Assembly: GCF_000189635.1 (NCBI RefSeq) | Contig: NW_002476363.1 | Coordinates: 310,001-374,000 of the forward strand | Direction: 5' to 3' | Source: Tetrahymena thermophila SB210 | Taxonomy: Eukaryota; Ciliophora; Oligohymenophorea; Hymenostomatida; Tetrahymenidae | DNA: 64,000 nucleotides | Shown here: piece by piece, positions 38,097 through 49,361 of the stretch | Numbering within the stretch: the first letter of the stretch is position 1 | Layout: each line of letters begins with the position of its first letter | The notes under the pieces: generated by a model | What the model was told of the DNA's origin: nothing | Seen by the model: only the letters and a program-made list of their open reading frames with translations | Databases searched by the model: none | Made by a program: the position numbers and the translations under genes

Positions 38097-40229
38097 TCAG
38101 CTAATATAGCTTTTACTTATAGAGTTTAAAATTCTTTAATCAATCTCATTAATATTGTCCGTATCATAGCATTTTCTTAAAAATTTTTGAAAATACTAAC
38201 TTTATAGATCCTCTGAATTTATAATAGAAAATTATTATTCAAGGTGACTCACTATTTTAATTTTTATTAAAAATTATTAAATTTTTTAAATTATTTAGTA
38301 AATTAATTACATTTGTCAGTCTAAATTTCTAAGATAGGTTATTTTTAATCTAATAAATATCTCGAACATCCAATAAAAGTTATAGAAGCTAGTTGATCTT
38401 ATGTTAAGAGCATCATTATTGCTTTCTTCAAAAATATTATATCTTTGTAAAATTATAAAATATCTAAATCTTTTATCATCTATTCTTCAATTTTTTGTTT
38501 ACACTATTTATCTAAACCTTAAGATTTTAAATCCTTACTTCTTTTTAATAAATACCATTAAAATAAATTAATATATGCTGAATTTTATTTGAATTAAGTA
38601 AAATAAATAAAAAATACATTTTTACCTAAATCCAAATATTAACTTTTTTATAAATTTATCTGAATGCTTTTAATTGATAGGTTGTTATGGATTTATATTT
38701 TAAATTTTATTTAATTCCTATTTTGGCTAATTTTAGTTATTTAAAATGATGCTAACTTATTAACCATTATTTCTTTCTTCTACACAATCTTTTGAGAATA
38801 TCAAGGATTGGTTGTCATCTTTTTATTTTAATTAATTAGAATAGCTTAATTTAGGACCTACATTTTAAATATTCAATTTTATTTTTTCCTTACTACTTTT
38901 CATTTCAGATTCACTTTTTTAAACAATGCTTATACATATTTATTAATCTTATTAAAGAAAAGGTGTAAACTTTACTTAGTCAAATATGCTATTTTCTTAT
39001 TGTTTAATAACTTAGTCTTAAGATTATTTTTAATAATCAATCTTTGAAGAATCTTAATGCTTTTCTTTTTCATTCATCTTTTAATTCTCTAATTAGTTGT
39101 CATACATTTTTTACATTTCATTGTTAATAAATGATTTAGTTTACTAGACAATAGTAGAATTAGACTATTTTAAATTATTTAATTTTAAAATCTATTGATA
39201 AATGTCTTAGTAAACATTCTTTATCAAAATTACAAAAAAATCTTCCTGCAAAGAACTTTAAGATATAAACTTCAAAAAGAAACCTAAAAAGACTAACAAA
39301 TTAAATACACTGTTAACTAAAGCTAGAACTGAAGGAATTGTTGGGTATTGAATTGATATTTATGAATAAATCTAATCTATTTACAAATTAATAATGCTAT
39401 AAGCATCGTATCCTAGCTATTCCTTTAAAAATTTTCTATTTAAGCTTTAATTATCAATATTATAATTAAAAGGCATTATAAAATTTGATTCTTATTAAAT
39501 AAATAAACCATCTTTTATGGTAGTTTTCTAGTTTTATTATTTGATATTAGATGATTTTAATTAATCTGAAGAAATCAAAACACTAAAAGTTTGATATGAT
39601 TAATTCATTTTTTTTTAATAAATATCAAAATAAGATAGTGACATTTTTAATACTATTTCACTACCATTTATTATTTTATCTATCTCTTATTAACTAGCGC
39701 AATTTATTTGTTGTGATTTGTCTTAATCATAACAACTTAAAATATAAAAACTTATTTGAGCTAGCTTGTAATTGTAATCTAAATTCTATATTTCTTTCTT
39801 CTAATTATCATCTTAAAATTCAATTTAGTCAAGACATTGAAACTAATCGTCTAAATTTGGGTCTTCACATTTTTTTGTTACAATAGTTACCTATTAAAAA
39901 TTTGTATCGTTTTTATATGCTCCCACTATAATCGGATAAGTATATTTTAAGTTTTCATCTGTAGGAAAGATATAATTAATCTTCATAGCATAAATATTTG
40001 AGTTTATATCTATCTATTGCGTTTAATTATTTATGATATTCTAAGCCCTATAAACAGGTTCAATTTTATTGCTGAAGTATAACTCAATTAAGTAAATAAA
40101 GTATGAAAGAGTTAAAGCTATAACAACTATTGTGAAAATTGCTCCAGCTATTGTTCCTTTTTAGATATTTGATCCTCCTATATTAAAATTGAAAGAGCTT
40201 GAAAATAAATCTATTCTACTAAAACTCAT
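38097..40229 (-). CDS. array copy J: two-pass membrane protein
   Basis: Exons 40229-38626, 38540-38311 and 38251-38097 (introns 85 and 59 nt), 662 residues. Starts MSFSRIDLFS. The last copy, reading rightward, that still has intron 2. Confidence 0.85.
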
Positions 40230-41253
40230 TTTTAATTTCTTAATTTTTACTTATTTTTTTATTTATTTATTCTTTTATATTAATGATTTTTATAATCTAT
40301 CCAAGTAAAAAAAGTTTATTATTTTTTACTTACATAATTTTATATGCAAACACTCATCTAAGCTTATTTTTATTTTAAGAATAGTTTCGAACATAAATAA
40401 TTTAGTTACAAAAATATTGATATTAAAGAGCTGGTAAATTAATTTAAACCACTCTTTCACAAGCGAATTTAGTAGGACATAATATAATTTTTGCTAAAAA
40501 TGAGTTGAAATTTTTTTTGAATTAAATCTGTTTAGATATTTCTTCTTATTTATGAAAAAAAATTATTTTATTAAGGTAAATAAATACTTCAATGTATCTA
40601 TAACAAATAATAAAGCTTACAGAAAATAAAATTAAAAGATGTATCTAAATTGTATTATTTTTTAATTCTTTTAAAATCTGTTTGAATTAATTTTCAAATA
40701 ATTTCATCTAAAAAAAATAATTTGTCTATTTAATACTTGCATACTAGTTTATGTAAATTTTATAATTGATTTAGCCTAAAATAAACGACAATAGTTGATA
40801 TTTTATTTATTTTTTTGTTTAAAAAAATAAAAATATTAAGCATAATTAATTTAATTAACATAATTTCAATTAAATTGTCCTTAATTAATTTACAGATTTA
40901 GTATTCTTTAATAAATCCAACTCCATTAATATAGCAAGCCTTCATGAGAATTAATTCTTGCTTTTAAATTATAACTAATTTGAAATGAAAATTTTAGGGA
41001 AATTTATTTGAAAAAGAAAAATTTTTAATTTTTTTAATATATTAAAAAAATATATATATAAATAAGTTTTAGAATTTAATTAAACTTAAAACATTTTTCA
41101 ATGGTTGGCTAAAAGATATTTTTTTAAACTGGAATAAAAGTAAAAAAATTATACAAATTGGCTATAGCGAACTTGACTTTTTATTTTATAATATATTATT
41201 ACGAAAATAAATATTCTGAATAAATAAAAAAGATATTAAAATATTTTTTGTTT
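40230..41253. other. spacer between copies J and K, with an inverted spacer piece
   Basis: Upstream flank of J. Near 40930-41010 a stretch (AGCAAGCCTTCATGAGAATT..) is the reverse complement of a block seen in direct orientation in the B-C spacer (14690-14770), so a small inversion has occurred. Ends in the class-2 flank of K. Confidence 0.6.
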
Positions 41254-43313
41254 TCAGTTAATATAGCTTTTACTTATAGAGTTTAAAATTCTTTAATCTA
41301 TCTCATTAATATTGCCTTTAAAAGAGCATTTTCTTAAAAAATTTTAAAAATACTAACTTTGTAGATCCTCTGAATTTATAATAGAAAATTGTTGTTCAAA
41401 GTGACTTTTGTCAATCTAAATTTCTAATATCTATTATTTTTAATCTAATAAATAGCTAGAGCATCCAATAAAATTTATAGAAGCTAGTTGATCTTATGTT
41501 AAGAGCATCATTATTGCTTTCTTCAAAAATATTATATCTTTGTAAAATTATAAAATATCTAAATCTTTTGTAAGCTACTTTTCAATTTTTTGCTTACGCT
41601 ATTTATCTAAACCTTAAGATTTTAAATCCTTATTCCTTTTAAATAAATATTATTAGAATAAATAAATATGTGTTGAATTTTATTTTGATTATGTAAAATA
41701 AATAAACAATAAATTATTTACCTAAATCCAAATATTAACTTTTTTATAAAACTATCTTAATACTTTAATTTGATAGGCTGCTATGGATTTATATTTTAAA
41801 TTTTATTTTATTCCTACTTTGGTTAATTTTAGTTATTTAAAATGATGCTTACTTATTAACCGTTATTTCTTTCCTCAAAACAATCTTTTGAAAATATCAA
41901 AGATTGGTTGCCGTCTTTTTATTTTAACTAATCAGACTAGCTTAATTTAGGACCTATATTTTCAATTTTCAATTTTGTATTTTCCTAAGTAGTTTTCAAT
42001 TCAGAATCTCCTTTTTAATCAAAACTTATACATATTTATTAATCTTATAAAAGAAGAGGCTTGTCAAATATGCTATTTTCTTACTGTTTAATAACTTTGT
42101 TTTAAGCTAATTTTTAATCATCAATCTTTGAAGAATTTTAATGCTTATCTTTTTCCTTCCCCTTCTAATTTTATAATTAATTATTTTATATTTTTTACAT
42201 TTCATTGCTAATAAATGATTTAGTTTACTAGCCTATAGTAGAATTAGACTTTTTTAAGTCATTTAATTATAAAATCTATTGATAAATGTCTTAGTAAACA
42301 TTCTTTATCAAAATCACAAAGAAATCTTCCTTCAAAGAACTTTAAGATGTAATCTTCAAAAAGAAACCTAAAATGACTAACAAATTAAATACGCTATTAA
42401 CTAAAGCTAGAACTGAAGGAATTGTTGGGTATTGAATTGATATTTATGAATAAATCTAATCTATTTAAAAATTAACTATGCTATATGGACCAAATCCCAG
42501 TTTTTCATTTATAAATTATCTATTTAAGTTTTAATTATCAATATTGTAATTAAAAGGCATTGTAAAGCTTGATTCTTATTAAATAAATAAACCATCTTTT
42601 ATTGTAGTTTTCTATTATTATTATTTGATAGTAGATGATTTTAATTGATCTGAAGAAACAAAAATATTAAAAGTTTGATATGATTAATTTATTTTTTTTT
42701 TATAAATATCAAAATAATATAGTGGCATTTTTAATACAATTTCACTACCATTTACCACTTTATCTATCTCCTATTAGCTAGCACAATTTTGTTCTTGTGA
42801 TTCATCTTAATCTTAACAACTTAAAATATATATGCTAATTTGAGCTAACTTGTAATTGTAATCAAAATTCTATATATCTTTTTTTAAATTATCATCTAAA
42901 AACTAAATTTAATCAAGACATTCAAACTATTCTCCTAAATTTGGGTCTTCACAATTTTTTGTGGTAATACTTACCTAATGTGCATCTGTATCGTTTTTAT
43001 AAGTGCCCAATATTGCTGAATAAGTATATTTTTACTGTTTAACTGTAGGGAAGAGATAATTAATCTTAATTGCATAACTATTTGAGTTTATATCTAACTA
43101 TTGGGTTTAATTATTTATGATATTTTAAGCCCTATAAAGAGGTTCAATTTTATTGCTGAAGTATAACTCAATTAAGTAAATAAAGTATGAAAGAGTTAAC
43201 GCTATAACAATTATTGTGAAAAGTGCTCCAGCTATTGTTCCTCTTTAGATATTTGATCCTCCTATATTAAAATTGAAAGAGCTTGAAAATAAATCGATTC
43301 TACTAAAATTCAT
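41254..43313 (-). CDS. array copy K: family member lacking intron 2
   Basis: Exons 43313-41722 and 41635-41254 (intron 1, 86 nt), 657 residues. The second intron is absent: the exon reads straight through EIQIDK-SHFEQQF with the join at 41406/41407. The whole intron and one codon (the Leu that spans it elsewhere) are gone, and the frame is kept. A 12-base tail deletion (near 42060) is also in frame. Starts MNFSRIDLFS. Upstream lies a long (TTTA)n tract. Confidence 0.85.
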
Positions 43314-43330
43314 TTTTAATTTCTAAATTT

Positions 43331-43334
43331 TTAC

Positions 43335-43377
<43 letters not shown>

Positions 43378-43378
43378 T
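43331..43378. repeat. microsatellite (TTTA)n
   Basis: About eleven TTTA/ATTT units just upstream of copy K. Similar shorter tracts sit at the same place in copies G (31628-31662) and F. Confidence 0.9.
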
Positions 43379-43658
43379 ATTTATTATTTTTTTAATCCAT
43401 CCAATTATTTAAAGTTTTGTATCTTTTTACTTGCACAATTTTAAATGTATACACTCTTCTAACTAAGCTTATTTTTATTTTAAGAATTTTTTGAAACAAG
43501 AATTCTATAACAAATAATAAAGCTTACAGAAATAAGATGAATGTAGATTTTATACTATATTAATTCTTATAAAATCTGTTTTAATTAATTTTCTAATAAT
43601 TTAATGTAAAGAAAATAATTTGCGTTTTTAATTTTCGCTTACTATTGTTGATTTTTTT

Positions 43659-43713
43659 ATGTTGGAAACCAAACCAACCATGAAAATTTTGTTATGATAT
43701 TTGGTTTCAACAT
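43659..43713. repeat. imperfect inverted repeat
   Basis: Arm ATGTTGGAAACCAAA (43659-43673) and arm TTTGGTTTCAACAT (43700-43713) are reverse complements apart from one extra G, around a 26-base loop. Could be a terminator-like hairpin or the relic of a small element. Confidence 0.6.
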
Positions 43714-44047
43714 ACCTTAATTAGTATAATAGCATAATAAGATCATATATGGGTGATGACTCTGAAAAATTTTATGATAAATTTAATTTTTTTATAGAAT
43801 TTTTAAATTGATAATAATTTATTTTTTTAAATAATTATATTGAAAAATATAAAAATAATAAATGGTTTTTTTGAAATAGTATATCTGATATAATTTTTTA
43901 ATATTTTTAAACTGGAATAAAAATAAAAATATAATACAAATTAGCTCTAGGGAAATAGACTTATTATTTTATAATATATTATTACGAAAATAAAAAAGTA
44001 AATATTTTGAATAAATACTAAAGATATTAAATAAATATTTTTTGTTT

Positions 44048-46125
44048 TCAGTTTATATAGCTTTTACTTATAGAGTTTAAAATTCTTTAATCTATTTCAT
44101 TAATATTGTCTTTATAAGAACATTTTCTTAAAAATTTTTGAAAATATTAACATTGTAAATCATCTGAATTTATAATAAGAAATTATTGTTCCAAGTGACT
44201 TTTGTCTGTCTAAATTTCTAATATCTATTATTTTTAATCTAATAAATAGCTAGAGCATCCAATAAAATTTATAGAAGCTAGTTGATCTTATGTTAAGAGC
44301 ATCATCATTGCTTTCTTCAAAAATATTATTTCTTTGTAAAATTATAAAATATCTAAATCTTTTGTCAGCTACTTTTCAATTTTTTGCTTACTTTATTTAT
44401 CTAAACCTTAAGATTTTAAATCCTTACTTCTTTTAAATATTATTATAATTAATTAATATGTATTGAATTTTATTTTGATTAAGTAAAATAAATAAATGAA
44501 TAATAAATTATTTACCTAAATCCAAATATTAACTTTTTTATAAATGTATCTTAATGTTTTTAATCGATAGGTTGCTATGGATTTATTGAATTTATATTTT
44601 AAATTTTATTTTATTCCTACTTTGGCTAAATTTAGTTTTTTTAAATGATTCTTACTTAGCTTTTATTTCTTTCCTCAAAACAATCTTTTGAGAATATCAA
44701 AGATTGGTTGTCGTCTTTTTATTTTAATTAATTAGTATAGCTTAATTTAGGACCTATATTTTCAATTTTCAGTTTTGTATTTTCCTAACTACTTTTCATT
44801 TCAGATTCGTTTTTTTAAACAATACTTATACATATTTATTAATCTTATAATGGAAAAGGTTTACATTTTTCTTAGTCAAATATGTTATTTTCTAACTGTT
44901 TAATTACTTAGTCTTAAGCTTATTTTTAATCATCAATCTTTGAAGAATTTTAATGCTTATCTTTTTCCTTCCCCTTTTAATTTTCTAATTTATTTTCTTA
45001 TGTATTTTAAGTTTAATTACTAATAAATGAATTAGTTTGCTAGCCTATAGTAGAATTAGACTTTTTTAAGTCATTTAATTATAAAATCTATTGATAAATG
45101 TCTTAGTAAACATTCTTTATCAAAATCACAAAGAAATCTTCCTTCAAAGAACTTTAAGATATAATCTTCAAAAAGAAGCCTAAAATGACTAACAAATTAA
45201 ATACGCTATTAACTAAAGCTAGAACTGAAGGAATTGTTGGGTATTGAATTGATATTTATGAATAAATCTAATCTATTTACAAATTAACAATGCTATAGGC
45301 ATCGAATCCCAGGTTTTCCCTTATAAATTATCTATTTAAGTTTTAATTATCAATATTGTAGTTAAAAGGCATTGTAAAGCTTGATTCTTATTAAATAAAT
45401 AAACCATCTTTTATTGTAGTTTTCTATTTTTATTATTTAATATTAGATGCTTTTAATTAATCTGAAGAAACCACTATATTAAAAGTTTGATATGATTAAT
45501 TTATTTTTTTTTAATAAATATCAAAATAATATAGTGGCATTTTTAATACAATTTCACTACCATTTACCGTTTTATCTATTTCCTATTAGCTAGCACAATT
45601 TTTTTGTTGCGATTCATCTTAATTATAACAACTTAAAATATATATACTTATTTGAGTAAACTTGTAATTGTAATCAAAATTCTTTATATCATTTTTCTAA
45701 TTATCATCTGAAAACTAAATTTAATCAAGACATTCAAACTATTCTCCTAAATTTGGGTCTTCACAATTTTTTGTGATAATATTTACCTAATATGCATTTG
45801 TATCATTTTTATAAGTGCCCATTATTACTGAATAGGTATATTTTAATTGTTCATCTGTAGGGAAGAGATAATTAATCTTAATTGCATAAATATTTGAGTT
45901 TATATCTAACTATTGGGTTTAATTATTTATGATATTTTAAGCCCTATAAAGAGGTTCAATTTTATTGCTGAAGTATAAATCGATTAAATAAATAAAGTAT
46001 GAAAGAGTTAAAGCTATAACAATTATTGTGAAAATTGCTCCAGCTATTGTTCCTCTTTAGATATTTGATCCTCCTATATTAAAATTGAAAGAGCTTGAAA
46101 ATAAATCTATTCTACTAAAACTCAT
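44048..46125 (-). CDS. array copy L: family member lacking intron 2, right end of array
   Basis: Exons 46125-44516 and 44429-44048 (intron 1, 86 nt), 663 residues. Shows the same intron 2 absence as copy K, with the join at 44200/44201 and the same missing codon, so K and L share one event. The upstream flank is the most diverged of all and the conserved element is hardly recognisable (about 46210-46230). Confidence 0.85.
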
Positions 46126-46884
46126 TTCTTAATTTCTTTAATTTTTTACTTATTTATTTGTCTTTATGAATTTTATAATTCATCCAATTAATTAAATTTT
46201 TGTTTTTTTAATCACAAATTTTGTATACAAACACTTTTCTAAGCTTATTTTAAATTTTTTGAAACAATAACTATAACCTTGATATTAAAAAACTTGTAAA
46301 TTTAAATCACAATATCACAATTACAAACTTAATAGTAAAGAAAATAATTTCACTAATATATGAGCCGAAATTTTTAATAAAGTTTGTTTAATTGTTTCTA
46401 TTTATTTATGATAGAAAAATTATTTTTTAAAGGCAAGTAAATATACTAAAAAATCTATAAAAAATAATAAAGCTTACAGAAAATAAAATTCAAAGACATA
46501 AGTAGATTTTATACTATTTTAATTCTTATAAAATCTATTTGAATTAATTTTCAAATAATTTAATGTAAAGAAAATAATTTGTCTTTTTAATTTTCGCTTA
46601 TTAGTCTGTGAGAATTTAATAATTGATTGCTACTAAGCCTATCCTATTATGTAATATATTTAATTATAACTTAGTTAGTTACTTGTTAAAAAAAAACAAA
46701 CCTACATACACAATTACTAAAATATTTCATAAATTCAATTTATTTAATTCCAATTAAATTGCTCCATTAAAATATATAATTAAACTCTTAATTTTGCATT
46801 ACCTATCTGTTGTATTTAATTTATGTGAACGTGATGAGTATTAATTTTTTCTAATCTTAATTGTTTTAATATTAATAATTGTTT

Positions 46885-47205
46885 TTGGATGGGGTGAAAC
46901 AACAAAGAATATTCTTTCGAGTAGTTTAGAATATTTGGGACTTAAAATCTCTAAACGCAGAAATTATGATCTCTGGTACCACCTATCAACCTCCCCAAAA
47001 ATAATTATTTACTAATTTAAAAAAATTAAAATTATATTTATGTAATATTTATAGTACAGAAGCTAAATATTTTTCTATTTTTTCTAATATTGCGGTCTCT
47101 TCTGTTGAAAACCTCAGTTTTCTTATAGTTCTGTATCATCCTGCTCCTAGTCCACCTTAATGTTTCTCATCCGATCATGCTTTTAGATTTAATAGCGTCT
47201 TTATT
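46885..47205. other. G+C-rich island, unassigned (possible RNA gene or decayed exon)
   Basis: Two blocks, 46885-46997 and 47090-47205, are far richer in G+C than any surrounding noncoding DNA. The first is bounded by TTTTTGGATGGGGTG and CAACCTCCCCAAAAA, which partly pair, and holds AAGAATATTCTTTCGAG. The second can be read as protein on either strand (minus TLRWTRSRMIQNYKKTEVF, plus NLSFLIVLYHPAPSPPQCF) but neither frame has a start or a family match. I did not recognise tRNA, 5S, U1-U6, SRP or telomerase RNA. Unresolved. Confidence 0.4.
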
Positions 47206-47289
47206 TTTTTTCTTATATGATTTAGATTTATTTTTTCCATAATTACTGAATTTAATTTTAATTTTACATAATATTTCAATGGGCTAATA

Positions 47290-47872
47290 TATGTTTTTTT
47301 TTTAAATACCATAGTAAAAGAATATTAAAATTACTCAAAAGAGTGATTAAATCATTTAAAATAGTGGAAATATTAGACTTAAGTTCTTTGCTAAAAAAAA
47401 AGATTATATATCAGCAAAACTGCAAAAAATACTTTAAAAATTTAAGAAATGTTTACTTAGGTTTTTAGAAAAATGGCACAAAGAGTGTAGGGGTAAGTAA
47501 TTATGAAATTATAGATCCATTTATGAACAATATAAAAAAATAATAAAATGCAAAAAGAATAGTAGAATTATTTATGATAATAGTTTTGATGGTAAATTAA
47601 TTTAATTAAAAAATAATAAAAATGTTTTTAATTAAATTAAAAAAATTATTTACAAAATAAATTTTAAATATATAAAAATAATTATCAAAATTTTAATGTA
47701 ATGAGATTATTTTACTAATTTAAGTACGATAAGCATAAATGATATCAAGTTTAAAAAGTATTAAAAATAGTTAAAAATAAATTAAAATTCTTTCAATTTT
47801 AAATACTCATATTTAACTATTTTCATTATTATATTTTATAGAAACTTTTTTGATTTTCAAAAAATGATGCTT
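47290..47872 (+). CDS. weak open frame, doubtful gene
   Basis: With TAA/TAG read as Gln the frame is open for about 190 codons to a TGA at about 47870. The middle looks protein-like (KKYFKNLRNVYLGFQKNG, SVGVSNYEIIDPFMNNIKK). The rest is low-complexity Lys/Asn/Ile/Leu, no ATG opens it, and long TGA-free frames are common by chance at this base composition. Confidence 0.2.
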
Positions 47873-48394
47873 GTAATTTATCATATTAATTTAATTATCA
47901 TAACCAGATTTAATTATTATGGAATTGGGCTTAAATTATTATATTAAGATATATCTCAAACTTACTTGAAACATCATTATGTAATAAATTAAATGTATTT
48001 TAAAGTTTTAGATTTTTAACCTGCCCTTCAAATATCTTATTTTTCTAATTAATTAAATCCTTTTAGTATCTAAACAAATAAAATATATCTTCTAATATCT
48101 GTTTTTAATAAAATAAAATGTTTAAAATAATTAAAAATTATTTAAATTTAAAAGTAAGTATTTTACCAATATTCTATATCCTAAAAACAATTTATATCAC
48201 TTCATCAATCTATTTTATTTATAAAAAATGAAATAAATAAAATTTATTTATTTGGTAGATTGAGATGTAATAAACAGTAAAAAAGATATCTTCTTCATTT
48301 AAAAAAAATAAAAAATTTATATACATTTACTCAATTCGTTAAAAAATTCTAAAAACTAATATGTATTAAATACTTGTATGTTATTTTACTTAAT

Positions 48395-48765
48395 AAATAA
48401 TAGAATAAGTGATGGTCTTTTCATTTTAATAAAGATTTTTTGTATTACAGCCCATTTATTTTATCATTTTTTCCCTTTAGGTAAATAAGAAATAGATTTC
48501 TTATCCAACAGAAATTAATTTAAATTTATTCTTTGTATTCATAATTTTATACTCTTTTATTTCCTTTGTCATGCTAAATTTAAAATTTATTTAATAATTA
48601 AGTCAATTTTAATTTTTTGTTATAAGAATTCTTTTGATTTAATTTTTGATAAGAAAGATGATCATAAAGAAAGGATCAGATCAGTGAATTTTAAATAAAG
48701 ATATTACCTGTACAGTATTTTAATTAAAAGTACCTTGATAATTGAATTATTAAATTATTATGTAT
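48395..48765. repeat. direct repeat, left unit (flanks secreted-protein gene)
   Basis: About 370 bases starting near TAGAATAAGTGATGGTCTTT are repeated about 1106 bases downstream (49500-49885) at high but imperfect identity. The two units bracket the small secreted-protein gene. Confidence 0.8.
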
Positions 48766-48935
48766 CTTTATTAATTTCTTAATTTAATGAATTTTTATTT
48801 GAGTCACTTTAAAATAAAATACTGTATTATTAATTACTTTTATTACAAAAATTGATTTTAAAAAGAAGGCAATTCACTATTGTTAATATAATTAAATTAA
48901 ATCTAAAACAAATAAAATAGAAGGAAAGAAAAAAA

Positions 48936-49361
48936 ATGAATAAATTTGTAGCAATAACTACTGTCTTGTTCTTAATTTCAATTGGAACTGGAGTCTTATT
49001 GATTCAAGGTGATAAAACTGATGTAGCTGTCACCCGCTAAGTTACATTTGCAGAATACTAGGATTGTATGGACAAAAATATTAACTAAAATAACCCATGC
49101 TTAAAAGAAGGGGATACTTATGGTATGGTTTAATAAGCCAAGAATTATTTTGCCTCTTAACCAGCATGCATTAAATTTATGGAATACTCTAATAGTGTAT
49201 ATACCTCTAACTAATAAAATACTGCTTATATTAACTCTCACTGGTACTATAACGACTGTTATAACTCTAATGAACTTAAGACTATAGCTTTAAGGTATTA
49301 TGAATGCCTTTATAAATAGTTCCTTGAACCTTAGCTCTAATTGTGCAGTGGCTTATATTGA
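48936..49361 (+). CDS. small secreted or membrane-anchored Cys-containing protein
   Basis: Single frame of 141 residues, ATG 48936 to TGA 49359-49361. The N-terminal 20-25 residues are a signal peptide or anchor (FVAITTVLFLISIGTGVLLI). The rest has six Cys (DCMD, PCLK, ACIK, DCYN, ECLY, LCSG) and many Tyr/Asn, fitting three disulfides in a secretory compartment. The ATG context (a run of A before it) is typical for this DNA. G+C content is well above the flanks. No named family recognised. The direct repeats on both sides suggest the gene lies in a once-duplicated segment whose other gene copy is gone. Confidence 0.8.

Larger units (their letters stand above)
43314..44047. other. spacer between copies K and L
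   Basis: Upstream flank of K, the imperfect inverted repeat at 43659-43713 and the class-2 downstream flank of L (about 43970-44010). Confidence 0.6.
8560..46300 (-). repeat. tandem array of a two-pass membrane protein gene family (11 intact + 1 truncated)
   Basis: Twelve head-to-tail units on the minus strand, each with conserved upstream flank, coding region and one of two kinds of downstream flank. Starts lie at 10890, 14179, 17621, 20971, 24542, 27644, 31613, 36069, 37314 (truncated), 40229, 43313 and 46125. Coding identity is highest around the second membrane segment (about 190 bases nearly invariant) and lowest in the extracytoplasmic segment at about residues 85-115 and in the tail. 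Confidence 0.95.
46126..48935. other. intergenic between the array and the secreted-protein gene
   Basis: Contains the upstream flank of copy L, a G+C-rich island at 46885-47200, a long but weak plus-strand frame and the left half of a direct repeat (all listed separately). The rest is A+T-rich and featureless. Confidence 0.6.

Noticed and set aside
43661-43683. Possible chromosome breakage sequence (AAACCAACC)
   Set aside because: Only nine bases resemble the 15-base Tetrahymena breakage motif; the remainder does not match and no telomere-like sequence is near.
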